Source of the DNA: Microbacterium hydrocarbonoxydans
GTDB taxonomy: Bacteria; Actinomycetota; Actinomycetes; Actinomycetales; Microbacteriaceae
DNA: 64,000 bases
NCBI RefSeq assembly: GCF_904831005.1
Contig: NZ_LR882982.1
Location: 2,728,001-2,792,000 of the forward strand
Reading direction: 5' to 3'
A program made the translations under genes and the position numbers. The stretch's first letter is position 1. Every line of letters begins with the position of its first letter. Under the pieces are notes generated by a model. That model was not told where the DNA came from. It saw nothing but the letters and a program-made list of their open reading frames with translations, and ran no database searches. This document shows positions 24,722 to 33,121 of the stretch, in pieces.

Positions 24722-26047
24722 GTGTCTCCGAATACTCCATCCCCGGTGCGGTTCGTGGCGGGCGCAGCCGCGCTCGTGCTGGTCGGTGCCGGGTTGGCCG
24801 GCTGCTCGACGGAGGGCGGTGCCGAGACGATCCGCTTCACGTTCAACAAGCGTGAGGCGATCGGCTTCATGACCGATCTCGTCGCCGAGTTCAACTCGTC
24901 GCAGAGCGACGTGCGCGTCGAGATCGACACGTCGGGGCCCGATGTGATCTCGGCGAGCTTCGTGCGGGGCAACCCGCCCGACCTCATCCTCGGCAACTAC
25001 AACTACGAGATCGCGCGGTTCGTGCAGCGCTGCACGCTCATCGATCTTTCCGATACGGATGCCGCGGCCTCCGTGCGCGACGATCTGCAGCCCCTGATGG
25101 ACCAGTACGGCTCGTGCGAGGGCCGCACCAGCGCTCTTCCGTACTCGGTGATGGCCGCATCGGTGATCTACAACAAGGAGATCTTCGACGCGCAGGGCCT
25201 CGAGGTGCCGCAGACGTGGGACGAGCTGATCGCCGTGTGCGATCAGCTCAAGGAGGCGGGGATCGACCCGTTCTATGCGACTTTCAAGGACGACTGGACG
25301 GTCGGGCAGGGCTGGTACGACTACACGATCGGCGGCTCGGTCGACACGATCGACTTCTTCGACCAGATGGCCGACGAGGGAGCATCGGTCGGCCCCGACT
25401 CGCCCGTCTCGTTCGAGCAGGACTTCGCCGGGCCGATGGAGCAGATGATGCAGCTCGCGAACGACTACACGAATGAGGATGCCGCGAGCAGAGGGTACGG
25501 CGACGGGAACCTGGCCTTCGGCAAGGGTGAGGCCGCGATGTACATGCAGGGTCCGTGGGCGTTCAGCGAGATCGCGAAGACCGCACCCGATCTGGACCTC
25601 GGCACGTTCCCGCTGCCGATGACCGACGACCCCGACGACCTCGGAGTGCGGGTCAACATGGACCTCGGAGCCATGATCCCCGAGGGGTCGAAGCACCAGG
25701 AGGCGGCCAAGGAGTTCCTCGAGTACCTCTACCTGCCCGAGAACATCGAGGCGTACAACGCCTCGCAGCTCGGCTTCACACCCACCAAGGATGCAGCGGC
25801 GCCCGACGATCCCCGCATCGAGGGGATGATCGAGTACTACGAGAACGGGCAGATCTATCAGGGCCCCTCGGTTCTCGTGCCCAAGACGATCCCGGTGATG
25901 AACTACGCCCAGGCGATGGCGCTCGGAGCGTCGACGACGTCGACGCTGCGCACGATGGACGCGGACTGGGCACGCATCGCCTTCCGCGCGCCGATCCCCA
26001 AGTCGAACGATGCGGCATCCGGCGAGACAGAGGAGTCCGCACCGTGA
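24722..26047 (+). CDS. Sugar ABC transporter substrate-binding lipoprotein
   Basis: 441 residues. Lipoprotein signal with LAGC and lipidated Cys28; family 1 extracellular solute-binding fold (DLIVAFN-like LVAEFNSSQSDVRVEI; KGEAAMYMQGPWAFSEI). Expected to sit outside the membrane and deliver a glucose-containing oligosaccharide to the two permeases encoded next. GTG start with AAAGGA before it. The permease gene overlaps its stop. Confidence 0.92.
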   Translation: MSPNTPSPVRFVAGAAALVLVGAGLAGCSTEGGAETIRFTFNKREAIGFMTDLVAEFNSSQSDVRVEIDTSGPDVISASFVRGNPPDLILGNYNYEIARFVQRCTLIDLSDTDAAASVRDDLQPLMDQYGSCEGRTSALPYSVMAASVIYNKEIFDAQGLEVPQTWDELIAVCDQLKEAGIDPFYATFKDDWTVGQGWYDYTIGGSVDTIDFFDQMADEGASVGPDSPVSFEQDFAGPMEQMMQLANDYTNEDAASRGYGDGNLAFGKGEAAMYMQGPWAFSEIAKTAPDLDLGTFPLPMTDDPDDLGVRVNMDLGAMIPEGSKHQEAAKEFLEYLYLPENIEAYNASQLGFTPTKDAAAPDDPRIEGMIEYYENGQIYQGPSVLVPKTIPVMNYAQAMALGASTTSTLRTMDADWARIAFRAPIPKSNDAASGETEESAP

Positions 26048-27000
26048 GTACCACCGCCACCTCGAACACCACGAGGCCGAACAGCCCGACGACCGACACG
26101 ACCTCGATAGTGACGGGTCAGGGGCGAAAGCTCCGTCGACGCAAGGGACGCGTCGAGCCCATCTACTACCTGTTCCTGCTGCCGACGCTGGTGATCTTCA
26201 CACTCGCCATCACGGTGCCGGCCGTCATGGGCATCTTCTTCAGCTTCACCGACTCGATCGGCATCGGCGAGTGGAGCTTCAACGGACTGACGAACTACAT
26301 CGCGATGTTCAGCGATCCGGCGATCCTGCAGAGCTACCTGTTCACGTTCGGGTTCTCGATCGCCACGGTCATCACGGTCAATGTGATCGCGTTCCTGCTC
26401 GCGGTGGGGCTGACCTCGCGCATCCGCTTCAAGACCGGGCTGCGCACGATCTTCGTGATCCCGATGGTGATCTCGGGCATCATCATCGCCTACGTCTTCA
26501 ACTTCCTGTTCTCGAACTCGCTCCCTGCCGCGGGCGCTGCCGCCGGCATCCCGTGGCTCGAGACGAGCCTGCTCGCCAATCCCGACCTCGCGTGGGTCGC
26601 GATCGTCATCGTCACCGCCTGGCAGGCGGTGCCCGGAGCTCTGCTCATCTATATCGCTGGACTCCTGTCGGTTCCCGGCGAGGTCTACGAGGCCGCGAGC
26701 ATCGACGGCGCCAGCAAGACCCAGCAGTTGACGCGCATCACCATCCCGCTGGTCGCGGGCTACGTGGTGATCAACGTGATCCTCGGCTTCAAGGGATTCC
26801 TCAACGCCTACGACATCATCGTCGGACTCACCAACGGCGGCCCGGGCACCTCCACCCGCAGCGTCGCGATGACGATCATCGCGGGCTTCAACGGCGGCGA
26901 CTACGCCTACCAGATGGCCAACGCGACGATCTTCTTCATCGTCGCCGTGCTCATCTCCCTGCTGCAGCTCTCGCTGACCCGCGGAAGGAACGCACTCTGA
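26044..27000 (+). CDS. Sugar ABC transporter permease (MalF-type)
   Basis: 318 residues, six helices after a 40-residue Thr-rich cytoplasmic N-terminus. The EAA loop that contacts the ATPase reads EAASIDGASKTQQLTRITIP. GTG at 26044 overlaps the binding-protein stop (GTGA). Works with the next permease and a shared ATPase, probably MsiK-type, not encoded here. Confidence 0.93.
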   Translation: MSTTATSNTTRPNSPTTDTTSIVTGQGRKLRRRKGRVEPIYYLFLLPTLVIFTLAITVPAVMGIFFSFTDSIGIGEWSFNGLTNYIAMFSDPAILQSYLFTFGFSIATVITVNVIAFLLAVGLTSRIRFKTGLRTIFVIPMVISGIIIAYVFNFLFSNSLPAAGAAAGIPWLETSLLANPDLAWVAIVIVTAWQAVPGALLIYIAGLLSVPGEVYEAASIDGASKTQQLTRITIPLVAGYVVINVILGFKGFLNAYDIIVGLTNGGPGTSTRSVAMTIIAGFNGGDYAYQMANATIFFIVAVLISLLQLSLTRGRNAL

Positions 27001-27878
27001 TGTCGACGCAGACACTCACCACCATCCCCGCCTCGGGAAAGAAGCCGCGCGCTCGCATGGAGCGCGTCAACTGGTCGACCACGATCATCCTGATCCTGTG
27101 CGCCGTGACCGTGCTGCTGCCGCTGTACGTCACCCTCTCGATGGCCTTCAAGACCACCGGCCAAGCCGTCGACGGCAACGCGTTCTCGCTGCCCGCCCCC
27201 TTCAGCATCGACGGCTTCGTCGAAGCCTGGAATCTCACCAAGTTCCCCGTGGGCGCCGGCATCTCGCTGCTCGTGACCGCGGGCACGGTGATCGCGACCA
27301 TCATCCTCGCTGCGTTCGCGTCGTACGCGATCGTGCGCAACTGGGATCACCGGCTGTTCCGCTACTCGTTCTTCTACCTGCTGGCGGCGATGTTCATCCC
27401 GTTCCCCGTGGTGGCCCTGCCGCAGATCCAGCTGACCGGACGCGTCGGACTCGACAACCCGTTCGGCGTGATCATCCTCGCCACGATGTTCCAGCTGAGC
27501 TTCAGCGTGCTGCTCTTCACCGCGTTCCTGCGATCGATCCCGCTCGAGCTCGAAGAGAGCGCGCGCATGGACGGAGCATCCACCTGGCAGACGTTCTGGC
27601 AGCTGATCTTCCCGCTCCTCGCACCCATGAGCGCCACGGTCGGCATCTTCGCGTTCCTGTACGCCTGGAACGACTTCATGATGCCGTCGCTGATCATCTC
27701 CGACCCGGCGATGCAGACTCTGCCGGTGCGGCAGAACCTGTTCCAGACCCAGTTCAGCAACAACTACAACGTGTCGTTCGCCTCGTACCTGATGGCGATG
27801 GCCCCGGCGATCCTGGCGTACCTGTTCACGCAGCGCTTCGTCATGGAGGGCGTCACGCAGGGCGCCGTCAAGGGCTGA
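27000..27878 (+). CDS. Sugar ABC transporter permease (MalG-type)
   Basis: 292 residues, six helices, EAA loop EESARMDGASTWQTFWQLIFP. ATG at 27000 overlaps the upstream stop (TGATG). The C-terminus ends GVTQGAVKG, as usual for the family. A 17-bp tandem duplication covers its last codons and stop (27869-27902). Confidence 0.93.
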   Translation: MSTQTLTTIPASGKKPRARMERVNWSTTIILILCAVTVLLPLYVTLSMAFKTTGQAVDGNAFSLPAPFSIDGFVEAWNLTKFPVGAGISLLVTAGTVIATIILAAFASYAIVRNWDHRLFRYSFFYLLAAMFIPFPVVALPQIQLTGRVGLDNPFGVIILATMFQLSFSVLLFTAFLRSIPLELEESARMDGASTWQTFWQLIFPLLAPMSATVGIFAFLYAWNDFMMPSLIISDPAMQTLPVRQNLFQTQFSNNYNVSFASYLMAMAPAILAYLFTQRFVMEGVTQGAVKG

Positions 27879-27942
27879 CGCACCGCAAGGGCTGACGCAC
27901 CGCAGACCGCAGACCGCAACAAGAAAGTAGGCAACACCCCTC

Positions 27943-29622
27943 ATGACCGATGCGCTTCTCACCGAGACCCGCGACGACACGACGGCCGCATGGTGGCGCC
28001 AGGCTGCCGTGTACCAGATCTACCCCCGCAGCTTCGCCGATGCGAACGGCGACGGACTCGGCGACATCCCGGGCATCGTGTCTCGTGCCGACTACTTGCA
28101 GGCTCTCGGCATCGACGCAGTCTGGCTCAGCCCGTTCTACCCCTCGGCCCTGGCAGACGGCGGCTACGACGTGGCCGACTACCGCAACGTGGATCCGCGG
28201 CTCGGCACGCTCGACGACTTCGACGACATGGTCGCGGCACTGCACGAGCGCGGCATCCGGGTGGTCGTCGACATCGTGCCGAACCACTCGTCGGATCTGC
28301 ACGAGTGGTTCCAGGAGGCGCTCGCCGCGGGCCGCGGCTCGGCGGCGCGCGAGCGGTACATCTTCCGCGAGGGATCGGGGCCCGACGGCTCGGAGCCGCC
28401 CACCGACTGGACCGCCGCGTTCGGAGGCTCGGCCTGGGAGCGGGTGGCCGACGGCCAGTGGTTCCTGCACAGCTTCGCGCCCGAGCAGCCCGACTTCAAC
28501 TGGGACCACCCCGAGGTGCGCGAGGACTTCTTGAAGACCCTGCGCTTCTGGTCGGACCGCGGTGTCGACGGATTCCGCATCGACGTGGCGCACATGCTCA
28601 CGAAGGACCTGACCGAGCCGCTGCCCAGCACTGCGGAGCTCGACCTGCTGCCGTACGACGGCACCCACCCTCTGCGCGACCGCGACGACGTGCACGAGAT
28701 CTATGCCGAGTGGCGCCGGGTGTTCAACGAATACGACCCTCCGCGCACGGCTGTCGCGGAGGCATGGGTGAGCACGCCCGAGCGCCGCGCGAAGTACGCG
28801 TCGGCGGAGGGTCTCGGGCAGGCGTTCAACTTCGATCTGCTGGTGGCCGACTTCGACGCCACGCAGTTCCGCACGATCATCGCCGACAACCTCGCGCAGT
28901 CGGATGCCACGGGGTCGTCGACGACCTGGGTGCTGTCGAATCACGACGTCACGCGTCACGCGACGCGCTACGGCCTGGCACCTCTCGCCGGGCGCACCGG
29001 TGTGAAGCAGGGAGTGGAATGGGTCGCCGCGGGCGGGCCCGCCGACCAGCTCGACCGCGAGGCGGGGCTGCGTCGCGCGCACGCCGCGACGCTGCTGCTG
29101 CTCGGGCTGCCCGGCAGCACCTATCTCTACCAGGGCGAGGAGCTCGGTCTGCAGGAGGTCGCCGAGATCGCGCCGGAGGATCGTCAGGATCCGTCGTTCT
29201 TCCGCGGAGCCGACTTCGACGGTCTGGGACGGGACGGATGCCGCGTGCCGCTGCCGTGGTCGGCATCCGGCTCGTCGTTCGGATTCGGCACCGGTGAGGC
29301 GCACCTGCCTCAGCCCGAGTGGTTCGCCGAGTACGCGGTCGACGTCGAAGAGGCCGACCCGTCATCGACCCTGTCGCTGTACCGCGAGGCGCTGCGCCTG
29401 CGGCGCGTGCTGCAGACCGGCGAGCGCCTCGAGTGGATCGAGACCGGCCGCGTCGACGTGCTGCGTTTCGCTCGCCCGAACGGCTGGCAGATCGTGACGA
29501 ACTTCGGCTCCGAGCCGTTCGACCTCGGGGCGGATGCCGCCGACGTCGTGCTCGGGGCGACGGTCGACGGCGCCGTGCCGGCCGAGTCGACGGTCTGGAT
29601 CGCGCCCGCAGGCCTGGTCTGA
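27943..29622 (+). CDS. GH13 alpha-glucosidase
   Basis: 559 residues, glycoside hydrolase family 13 (oligo-1,6-/alpha-1,4-glucosidase type). Region I VDIVPNH (109-115), region II GFRIDVAHM with nucleophile Asp214, region III EAWV with acid/base Glu273, and region IV LSNHDVTRH with Asp335 are all intact. No signal peptide, so it acts in the cytoplasm on the imported sugar. Last gene of the ROK-regulated operon; the exact disaccharide (maltose, isomaltose, sucrose-like) is not decided by sequence. CAACAAGAAAGTAGG lies upstream of the ATG. Confidence 0.94.
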   Translation: MTDALLTETRDDTTAAWWRQAAVYQIYPRSFADANGDGLGDIPGIVSRADYLQALGIDAVWLSPFYPSALADGGYDVADYRNVDPRLGTLDDFDDMVAALHERGIRVVVDIVPNHSSDLHEWFQEALAAGRGSAARERYIFREGSGPDGSEPPTDWTAAFGGSAWERVADGQWFLHSFAPEQPDFNWDHPEVREDFLKTLRFWSDRGVDGFRIDVAHMLTKDLTEPLPSTAELDLLPYDGTHPLRDRDDVHEIYAEWRRVFNEYDPPRTAVAEAWVSTPERRAKYASAEGLGQAFNFDLLVADFDATQFRTIIADNLAQSDATGSSTTWVLSNHDVTRHATRYGLAPLAGRTGVKQGVEWVAAGGPADQLDREAGLRRAHAATLLLLGLPGSTYLYQGEELGLQEVAEIAPEDRQDPSFFRGADFDGLGRDGCRVPLPWSASGSSFGFGTGEAHLPQPEWFAEYAVDVEEADPSSTLSLYREALRLRRVLQTGERLEWIETGRVDVLRFARPNGWQIVTNFGSEPFDLGADAADVVLGATVDGAVPAESTVWIAPAGLV

Positions 29623-29654
29623 GCGGTTCGTCCCGCGCCACCTGCATGGTGGAT

Positions 29655-29700
29655 TCACGGATGCAGGCCGAGAACACGGTTTCTCGGCCTGCATCCGTGA
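29655..29700 (+). terminator. Perfect 20-bp stem-loop after the alpha-glucosidase gene
   Basis: 29655-29674 pairs perfectly with 29681-29700 around the 6-nt loop CACGGT. It is followed by mixed sequence and no T run. It may act as a terminator for the operon, but the stem is unusually long and could be a dispersed palindromic element. Confidence 0.6.
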
Positions 29701-29726
29701 TCCGGGCATGCAGATGAGCCGGTGCC

Positions 29727-29759
29727 CGGTCGTCGAGCGAACGCGGTGAGACGAAACGC
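29727..29759 (+). repeat. Copy of the CGGTCGTTGAGCGAG...GAGACGAAACG repeat
   Basis: Single forward copy, slightly diverged (GTCGTCGAGCGAAC ... GAGACGAAACGC). The same element occurs in clusters at 35111-35400, 44911-45032 and 45390-45557. Confidence 0.7.
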
Positions 29760-29782
29760 TGCTCACCCCGGGCACCGTGAAT

Positions 29783-29812
29783 TTGATAATGGTTCTCATT
29801 AGCTCGTAAACT
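29783..29812 (+). promoter_or_regulatory. znuA promoter with embedded Zur-type box
   Basis: -35 TTGATA (29783-29788), 18-nt spacer, -10 TAAACT (29807-29812), then 6 nt to ATG 29819. The spacer holds the perfect inverted repeat TAATG-N5-CATTA (29787-29801), like actinobacterial Zur operators. Zur bound here would block the polymerase when zinc is plentiful. Confidence 0.8.
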
Positions 29813-29818
29813 GTAGAC

Positions 29819-30832
29819 ATGAAGAAGCCCGTCCTCGCCCTCGCATTCGTCTCTGCTGCAGCTCTCGCGCTCGCCGGATGCTCATCGGCCCCCGCCGCAG
29901 GGGAGGGCGACGACTCCACGATCCAGGTCGTGGCGAGCACCAACGTCTACGGATCCCTCGCCGCGCAGATCGGCGGCGACCGCGTCGACGTCGAGTCGAT
30001 CATCACCTCGGCGTCGCAGGATCCGCACTCGTACGAGGCTTCGGCCCGCGACCGCCTGACGGTCAAAGACGCCGATCTCGTGATCGAGAACGGTGGCGGC
30101 TACGACGCGTTCATCGAGACGCTGCTGCAGGATGCCGATGACGTGCACATCGTCACGGCCGTCGAGTCGTCGCACGACTACCCGGGCAACGAAGGACATG
30201 ACTCCGAAGAAGAGGGCGCCGCCGACGAGGGCGCCGCCGACGGGCACGACCACGACCACGAGCATGCCGAGGGCGAAGAGGGCCACGAGGGTCACGACCA
30301 CATCGAGGGCTTCAACGAGCACGTCTGGTTCGACCCGCACACGATGGTGCACGTGGTCGAGGCGATCGCGGCCGAGCTCTCTGCGATCGATCCCGACGGC
30401 GAGGCCGACTTCACCGCGAACGCCGAGAAGATCACCGCCGACCTCGAGGGCTTCGAAGCCGATCTCCAGGCGCTGAAGACGGATGCCGCCGGCGCGAACG
30501 TCATCATCACCGAGCCGCTGCCCGGCTACATCGCCACCGCAGCCGGGCTCACCGACGTCACGCCCGAGGGCTTCGCCGAGGCCGTCGAAGAGGGCACCGA
30601 CGTGGCGCCCGCCACCCTGCTCGCCACCCTGCAGCAGGTCGAGGGCGGCGAGGTCACGGCCGTGCTCACCAACGCGCAGACCGGCGGCGCCGAGACTCAG
30701 CGCGTGGAGGATGCCGCGAAGGATGCCGGAATCCCGGTCGTCGCCTTCACGGAGCTCCTGCCCGACGGTTCGTCGTACTCTGAGTGGATGAGTGACGCGA
30801 TCCAGAGCCTCGCCGACGCCCTCCAGTCGTGA
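29819..30832 (+). CDS. znuA: Zinc ABC transporter substrate-binding lipoprotein
   Basis: 337 residues. Lipobox LAGC, Cys21. Cluster A-I metal-binding fold (VVASTNVYGSLAAQIGGDRVDVESI; DPHSYEASARD; EHVWFDPHTM) and a His/Glu/Asp-rich loop at about 140-160 (GHDHDHEHAEGEEGHEGHDH), the mark of zinc-specific ZnuA over manganese proteins. Leaderless start from a promoter with a Zur box. First gene of znuACB. Confidence 0.93.
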   Translation: MKKPVLALAFVSAAALALAGCSSAPAAGEGDDSTIQVVASTNVYGSLAAQIGGDRVDVESIITSASQDPHSYEASARDRLTVKDADLVIENGGGYDAFIETLLQDADDVHIVTAVESSHDYPGNEGHDSEEEGAADEGAADGHDHDHEHAEGEEGHEGHDHIEGFNEHVWFDPHTMVHVVEAIAAELSAIDPDGEADFTANAEKITADLEGFEADLQALKTDAAGANVIITEPLPGYIATAAGLTDVTPEGFAEAVEEGTDVAPATLLATLQQVEGGEVTAVLTNAQTGGAETQRVEDAAKDAGIPVVAFTELLPDGSSYSEWMSDAIQSLADALQS

Positions 30833-31704
30833 GCGGGGCCCCTCGGCCCACTCAAGGACCCTCAGCAGGCAGCCAGCGAACCGACGGCCACCGGCCGGTG
30901 CTCGAGGTGCGCGGCGCCGCTCTCAGTCGCGACGACCGTGAACTCTGGTCGGGCCTTGATCTGACGGTCGAGCCGGGGGAGTTCATCGCCGTGCTCGGCC
31001 CCTCGGGCTCGGGCAAGACCACGCTGCTGCGCAGCATCCTGGGCCTGCAGCCGCTGTCGGCGGGCACGATCGAGGTGGGCGGCGAGCCCGTGCGAAAGGG
31101 CAATCGCCGCATCGGCTACATCCCGCAGCAGCGCTCGCTCGCGCCCGACACCAGCATGCGCGCACGTGACCTCGTGGCGTTGGGGGTGCAGGGCAGCCGG
31201 TTCGGGTTCCCGATCCCGCACCGCGGCGACCGCGCCAAGGTCGATCAGCTGCTCGCCTCGGTCGGCGCCTCGCACTATGCAGACCGCCGCGTCGGACTGC
31301 TCTCGGGCGGCGAGCAGCAGCGGCTGCGCGTCGGCCAGGCGCTCGCCGACGAGCCCTCTCTGCTGCTGTGCGACGAGCCGCTGTCGAACCTCGATCTCGC
31401 CAACCAGGTCGCGGTCACCGACATCATCGATCGCCAGCGGCGCGAGCGCGATGCGGCGGTGCTGTTCGTCACGCACGACGTGAACCCGATCCTGGGGCGC
31501 GTCGACCGCATCCTGTACATCGCCGGCGGCCGCTTCGTGCTCGGCACCCCTGAAGAGGTGCTGCAGACCCGCGTGCTCACCGAGCTGTACGGCACCCCGG
31601 TGTTCGTGCTGCGGGCGGGCGACCGGCTGGTCGTGGTGGGTGTGCCGGATGCCGAGCCGCACCACGAGCATGCGCACGACCACGACCACGGAGGTGCCGC
31701 ATGA
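30829..31704 (+). CDS. znuC: Zinc ABC transporter ATP-binding protein
   Basis: 291 residues. Walker A GPSGSGKTT, signature LSGGEQQRL, Walker B LLLCDEPLSNLD, switch His in VTHDVNP. It has a 22-residue Ser/Thr/Pro-rich N-terminal extension and a His-rich C-terminus (HHEHAHDHDHGG) that may bind zinc. GTG start overlaps the znuA stop. Confidence 0.94.
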   Translation: MSGAPRPTQGPSAGSQRTDGHRPVLEVRGAALSRDDRELWSGLDLTVEPGEFIAVLGPSGSGKTTLLRSILGLQPLSAGTIEVGGEPVRKGNRRIGYIPQQRSLAPDTSMRARDLVALGVQGSRFGFPIPHRGDRAKVDQLLASVGASHYADRRVGLLSGGEQQRLRVGQALADEPSLLLCDEPLSNLDLANQVAVTDIIDRQRRERDAAVLFVTHDVNPILGRVDRILYIAGGRFVLGTPEEVLQTRVLTELYGTPVFVLRAGDRLVVVGVPDAEPHHEHAHDHDHGGAA

Positions 31705-32579
31705 ACCCGGTCACCGGAATCGTCGGGGCGGTCGACTGGAGCGACGTCTTCTCGTTCCAGGACTACGGCGAGCTCGTCGCCCTGCTCGCGAACTCGATCA
31801 TCGCGGGGGCTGTGCTCGGCATCGTCGGCGGACTCATCGGCGTCTTCGTGATGCAGCGCGACCTGGCGTTCGCGGTGCACGGCGTGAGCGAGCTGTCGTT
31901 CGCCGGTGCCGCGGCGGCGCTGCTGTTCGGCGGCAGCGTGGTGGCGGGATCCCTGGGCGGAGCCCTGATCGCCGCGATCCTGATCGGCGTGCTCGGGGCC
32001 AAGGCGCGCGACCGCAACTCGATCGTCGGCGTGCTCATGCCGTTCGGTCTGGGCCTCGGCATCCTGTTCCTGTCGCTCTACGACGGGCGCAGCGCCAACC
32101 GCTTCAGCCTGTTGACCGGCCAGATCGTGTCGGTCTCGAGTCCCGACCTCGGCTGGCTGCTCGGCATCAGCATCGTCGTGCTGCTCGGCCTGCTGCTCAT
32201 GTGGAACCCGCTGCGCTTCGACTCGCTCGACCCCGAGTCGGCGGCCGCCCGAGGCGTGCCCACGCGGGCCGTGAGCCTGCTGTTCATGGTGCTGCTCGGG
32301 CTGATCGTCGCCGTGAGCGTGCACATCATCGGCGCGCTGCTCGTGATGGCGCTGCTCGTGACTCCGGCTGCGGCCGCCATGCGGGTGACCGCGGGGCCGG
32401 TGGCCGTGCCTCTGCTCGCCGCACTGTTCGGCTTCGTGTCGGCCGTCGGCGGCATCCTGCTCGCCCTCGCCGGCACTCTGCCGGTGAGCCCGTACATCAC
32501 CACCCTCTCGTTCACGATCTACGTCGTGTGCTGGATCGTGCAGCGCACCCGCGCGAGGGTGCGGCGCGTGCGGGCGTGA
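31701..32579 (+). CDS. znuB: Zinc ABC transporter permease
   Basis: 292 residues, seven to eight helices of the ABC-3 family, with IAGAVLGIVGGLIGVFVMQRDLAFAVHGVSELSFAG at the N-terminus and ALLVMALLVTPAAAAM near the end. ATG overlaps the znuC stop. Completes the zinc importer. Confidence 0.93.
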   Translation: MNPVTGIVGAVDWSDVFSFQDYGELVALLANSIIAGAVLGIVGGLIGVFVMQRDLAFAVHGVSELSFAGAAAALLFGGSVVAGSLGGALIAAILIGVLGAKARDRNSIVGVLMPFGLGLGILFLSLYDGRSANRFSLLTGQIVSVSSPDLGWLLGISIVVLLGLLLMWNPLRFDSLDPESAAARGVPTRAVSLLFMVLLGLIVAVSVHIIGALLVMALLVTPAAAAMRVTAGPVAVPLLAALFGFVSAVGGILLALAGTLPVSPYITTLSFTIYVVCWIVQRTRARVRRVRA

Positions 32580-32591
32580 GCGCAGCTGCCG

Positions 32592-32650
32592 TTCGAATCG
32601 CGCACTGTGCAGGAAATCCGTGGCCGAATCTGCCAGGTGCGCGATTCGAA
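32592..32650. repeat. 14-bp inverted repeat between znuB and zur
   Basis: TTCGAATCGCGCAC at 32592-32605 is repeated inverted and perfect at 32637-32650, with a 31-nt loop. It lies 12 bp after the znuB stop and may terminate znuACB, or be a mobile intergenic palindrome. Confidence 0.6.
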
Positions 32651-32691
32651 AGCCCGCAGCAGTTCCCAGGGCCCGATAAGGGCGACGCACC

Positions 32692-32697
32692 TAGAAT
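32692..32697 (+). promoter_or_regulatory. -10 box of zur
   Basis: TAGAAT, 7 nt before ATG 32705; probable leaderless start. No TAATG-N5-CATTA box is seen here. Confidence 0.65.
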
Positions 32698-32704
32698 CGA
32701 CGGT

Positions 32705-33121
32705 ATGGCTCAGCGGAACACCTGGCAGCGCGAACGCGTGCGCGAAGCACTCGCCGACGCGCGCGGCTTCGTCAGCGCGCAGAGCCTGCACGCCTCGCTC
32801 CGTGACGAGAACACCGGCATCGGGCTCGCCACGGTCTATCGAGCGCTCGCCGGGCTCGCGTCTTCCGGAGACGCCGACTCGCTGCAGAGCCCCGAGGGCG
32901 AGGCGCTCTACCGCGCCTGCACCACCCAGGGGCACCACCACCACCTGATCTGCCGCAACTGCGGACTCACGGTCGAGATCGAAGCCACAGACGTCGAGCA
33001 GTGGGCGCACCGGACCGCGGCCCTGCACGGGTTCACCGACGCCGCGCACGTGGTCGACATCTTCGGGCTCTGCGCTCCGTGCACCAACAAGCGCGACGCC
33101 GAAGAGGCAGCGAACGCGTGA
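32705..33121 (+). CDS. zur: Zinc uptake regulator, Fur family
   Basis: 138 residues. Winged helix (RERVREALADARGFVSAQSLHASLR; GLATVYRALAGLASSGD) and dimerisation domain with the metal ligands: HHHH (77-80), the structural pairs Cys83/Cys86 (CRNC) and Cys123/Cys126 (CAPC). With zinc it represses uptake genes. It is next to znuACB and overlaps the following permease gene, so it heads a second operon. Confidence 0.92.
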   Translation: MAQRNTWQRERVREALADARGFVSAQSLHASLRDENTGIGLATVYRALAGLASSGDADSLQSPEGEALYRACTTQGHHHHLICRNCGLTVEIEATDVEQWAHRTAALHGFTDAAHVVDIFGLCAPCTNKRDAEEAANA

